NCBI GenBank assembly: GCA_023412715.1
Contig: JAEZCC010000040.1
Span: forward strand, 1-42,605
DNA: 42,605 nt
Origin: Bacillota bacterium
Lineage (GTDB): Bacteria > Bacillota > Clostridia > Oscillospirales > Acutalibacteraceae
Direction of reading: 5' to 3'
In this document: positions 40,898-42,605 of the stretch, one piece after another
How positions within the stretch are numbered: the first letter of the stretch is position 1
How the letters are laid out: each line of letters starts with the position of its first letter
Notes under the pieces: generated by a model
What the model was told of the DNA's origin: nothing
The model's database searches: none
What the model saw: the letters and a program-made list of their open reading frames with translations, nothing else
Translations under genes and position numbers: made by a program

Positions 40898-41938
40898 TTA
40901 CACCCCGCCTTTCAGTTTTTGGAACAGCGACAGAACGCCCTTGCCGAAAGTGATGCTCAGGCTCTGGCCGTCGCTGTCGTAGCTTTCCTCGATCTCCGTG
41001 ATGCGGGTCGTCAGCGTCACGCCCCACTTTTTCGAGAGCACTTTTACGGTCTGGCCGAGGTCAAAATCTGTTTTGTAGCTTAAATTGCCGTGGGGATTGA
41101 CGGAGGCGTCAAAGGATTGCGCCATCGCAAGCTCGCTGAGCTTGCTCTGCCCGCGAAAGGCCAGCGCGGCGGAATAATCCTCGCCGAAATCCTCCGACCG
41201 CAAATCCTTGGCGTCCACGAATATCTCGCGGCGGGCTTCGCCGGAGCCGCCGCCCGTCACGGCAAACACCCGTTCCGCGCCCTCGCCCTCGCCGCCGACC
41301 AGCGCGGTGTTGGCGTAATCGACGGCGCTTTGGGTGTAGGTCTGCTCGGTCAGGTTTTCGTATTCCTTTGAGAACACCGCCTGCGAAACGGCGCCCTGAT
41401 AGAGTGAAACCGTAAAGCTCCCGGCGGCGGGGCTAAACGCCGTCCTGACGCCCGTGTCCGCCGCGTCGCAAAGCCTTGTCACCGCGTCCATGAGGTTTTG
41501 ATACGAAATCTGCGTGCTGACCGGTACGGAAACCGAAGCGTCGGCATAGGACACAAACCCGATTTTACGATTGGCGTCGCTCGGGTTAATCAGGTGGTTA
41601 TTCAGCAGTTGTCCGACGCAGGCCGACAATCCGCCGTTCAGCGTTTCGGTGCTCCAGATGATGCGGCGGGATAGTAGGGACGTGGCGAACCGCCCGCTGA
41701 CGGTGATGAACTCGGCGTCGATCATGCTCATTTCCGCATGCTCGATGATGCCCGCTTCCTCGTCGTCGCTTTTCCACAGATAATTGCCGAGGGTGAGAAG
41801 GGCGAGGTTTTCCGGCGTTGCGATGGCTTTGATTTCAAAACTGCCGCAGGACGAATAGCGCCGCGTCCACCGGAAATACTCAAAAGATTCCACGATCCCG
41901 GCCAGGCTGCGGCCGGCGTCAAATATATACAGTTCCAT
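40898..41938 (-). CDS. Phage tail protein, siphovirus ReqiPepy6 Gp37-like
   Basis: The 346-residue protein has the Gp37-like start MELYIFDAGRSLAGIVESFE, then the WTRRYSSCGSFEI motif, LLTLGNYLWKSDDEEAGIIE and a later DLGQTVKVLSKKWGVTLTTR. These are baseplate-hub-type proteins of tailed phages. The start at 41938 is chosen by homology and by the two-base step from the preceding stop; the open frame continues upstream but only shadows the neighbour. Confidence 0.86.
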   Translation of the reverse strand: MELYIFDAGRSLAGIVESFEYFRWTRRYSSCGSFEIKAIATPENLALLTLGNYLWKSDDEEAGIIEHAEMSMIDAEFITVSGRFATSLLSRRIIWSTETLNGGLSACVGQLLNNHLINPSDANRKIGFVSYADASVSVPVSTQISYQNLMDAVTRLCDAADTGVRTAFSPAAGSFTVSLYQGAVSQAVFSKEYENLTEQTYTQSAVDYANTALVGGEGEGAERVFAVTGGGSGEARREIFVDAKDLRSEDFGEDYSAALAFRGQSKLSELAMAQSFDASVNPHGNLSYKTDFDLGQTVKVLSKKWGVTLTTRITEIEESYDSDGQSLSITFGKGVLSLFQKLKGGV

Positions 41939-41939
41939 C

Positions 41940-42605
41940 TCACACCCCCAAAAAGCGCGGGCGGTAGTAGACGCTGACCTCCAGAAGGTCCATGTTCTCA
42001 TCCGCGTCATAGCGCAGAAGATTGCGCCCGGCGGCAAGCTGAAGGAAGGTTGAGCCCGTGTCCAGCACGGAGAAGGCGTTGCTTTCCGTCTGGCCCAAAA
42101 CGCTCACGACCCGCTTTCCTGCGAAATGGGTATAGACCCGCAGTTCCTCGCCGGCGTCCATGGCTTTATTGACGCGGACGTACTCTCCGGTATCCACGTT
42201 CAGCAGCGACGGGTTCTCCACCGTGCCGAGCGCCTTGAAGACAATCAGGCAGCCGCAGGAGACGTCGCCGATGTTGTCCACCGTGATGATCTGGCTGGGC
42301 TGGCGCGATCCCATCTCGATGCCGCCCTCCGGGATCTCCAGCGGGAAGAGGAACAGCGGCGTCCACACGGCCAGCTCCGCGCGCACCTCCTCCAGCGTTT
42401 CAAAAAACGGGGACGGGCAGAGCAGGCTGACGAAAAAATTCGGTGCGCGCTCCCGGGAGGAGGCGGTGAACCCAGCCTCCTCCACCACGCAGGAAATCTG
42501 CCGCCCCCGGTAAATCAGCGTCCCTTGCAGCTTGGGCGTGAAAATGCGCAAAAACCGTTTTCTTTGCTCATAGGCTTCGCCGGGGGGGGCGGCGCCGAGC
42601 GGGCC
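41940..42605 (-). CDS. Phage distal tail (Dit-like) protein, partial at the window edge
   Basis: The visible 221 residues run from the right edge and have no start: the frame is open to base 42605 and reads GEAYEQRKRFLRIFTPKLQG at its beginning. Later stretches, RERAPNFFVSLLCPSPFF, FPLEIPEGG, SQIITVDNIGDVSCGC and NLLRYDADENMDLLEVSVYY, match the phage tail family of distal tail proteins that link tail tube and baseplate. A TTG at 42551 could be mistaken for the start, but the sequence before it is clearly coding. It ends one base before the Gp37-like gene starts. Confidence 0.85.
   Translation of the reverse strand, partial: GPLGAAPPGEAYEQRKRFLRIFTPKLQGTLIYRGRQISCVVEEAGFTASSRERAPNFFVSLLCPSPFFETLEEVRAELAVWTPLFLFPLEIPEGGIEMGSRQPSQIITVDNIGDVSCGCLIVFKALGTVENPSLLNVDTGEYVRVNKAMDAGEELRVYTHFAGKRVVSVLGQTESNAFSVLDTGSTFLQLAAGRNLLRYDADENMDLLEVSVYYRPRFLGV

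Larger units (their letters stand above)
30600..42605 (-). mobile_element. Prophage, one end (partial, continues past the right edge)
   Basis: Tail proteins, holin and endolysin, followed by regulatory-looking zinc-ribbon genes and three serine recombinases, all read leftward with phage-like spacing. The recombinases mark the left end of the element. The left boundary is placed in the AT-rich gap at about 30480-30620 and is approximate; the right boundary is outside the window. An IS110-type element has inserted inside it. No attL/attR pair can be seen with only one end present. Confidence 0.75.

Noticed and set aside
1..42605. tRNA or rRNA genes and CRISPR arrays
   Set aside because: No cloverleaf with a T-loop signature, ribosomal stretch or regularly spaced repeat was noticed in reading both strands; a short tRNA could still be missed without a search tool.

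Overview
The window looks like a chromosomal segment of a moderately GC-rich Firmicute of class Clostridia (Oscillospiraceae-like). The evidence is strong GGAGG ribosome sites, tightly overlapping minus-strand operons, an EFR1-type flavodoxin/ferredoxin, an EpsG-type polymerase, and a prophage with a toxin-secretion/lysis-type holin and several large serine recombinases. Almost everything is on the minus strand. The two clear plus-strand genes are an orphan phage tail-fibre gene and an IS110-type transposase.

Layout. Positions 1-4300 carry ordinary genes: a ketopantoate-reductase-like enzyme, a membrane-anchored nitroreductase-like protein and a TetR regulator with a near-ideal palindromic operator in its own promoter, then an EFR1 protein coupled to a small membrane protein. 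Positions 4376-10506 are a nucleotide-sugar block: CDP-glucose synthesis (rfbF, rfbG), an acetyltransferase, an epimerase/reductase, an RmlC-like epimerase and a two-domain glycosyltransferase/methyltransferase whose C-terminus appears frameshifted. A 600-bp leader with a promoter and a strong internal terminator precedes rfbF. Positions 11108-13244 hold a type II restriction-modification pair, and 13598-15271 a solitary BppU-like phage fibre gene facing the other way.

Positions 15275-30221 form a long cell-surface polysaccharide cluster: an EpsG-like polymerase, GT4, DUF4422 and two GlfT2-like glycosyltransferases, UDP-galactopyranose mutase, a Wzm/Wzt-type exporter, a beta-helix lipoprotein, a large multi-pass membrane protein, and a UbiA-family polyprenyl-phosphate phosphoribosyltransferase with its HAD phosphatase. 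This points to a furanose-rich glycan (galactofuranose plus a polyprenyl-linked pentofuranose). The promoter of this cluster is nearly the same as the promoter upstream of rfbF, so the two halves are probably co-regulated.

From about 30.6 kb to the right edge is one end of a prophage. It has tail genes (one cut by the window edge), holin and amidase endolysin. These are followed by two diverged tandem copies of a zinc-ribbon/HTH gene plus a 56-aa SHOCT-like gene, and then three translationally coupled serine recombinases, the last of which lacks the catalytic serine. An IS110-family element of about 1.68 kb, with a 10-bp repeat at its edges and a structured non-coding left end resembling a bridge-RNA locus, sits between the HTH/SHOCT genes and the recombinases and splits what was probably one operon.
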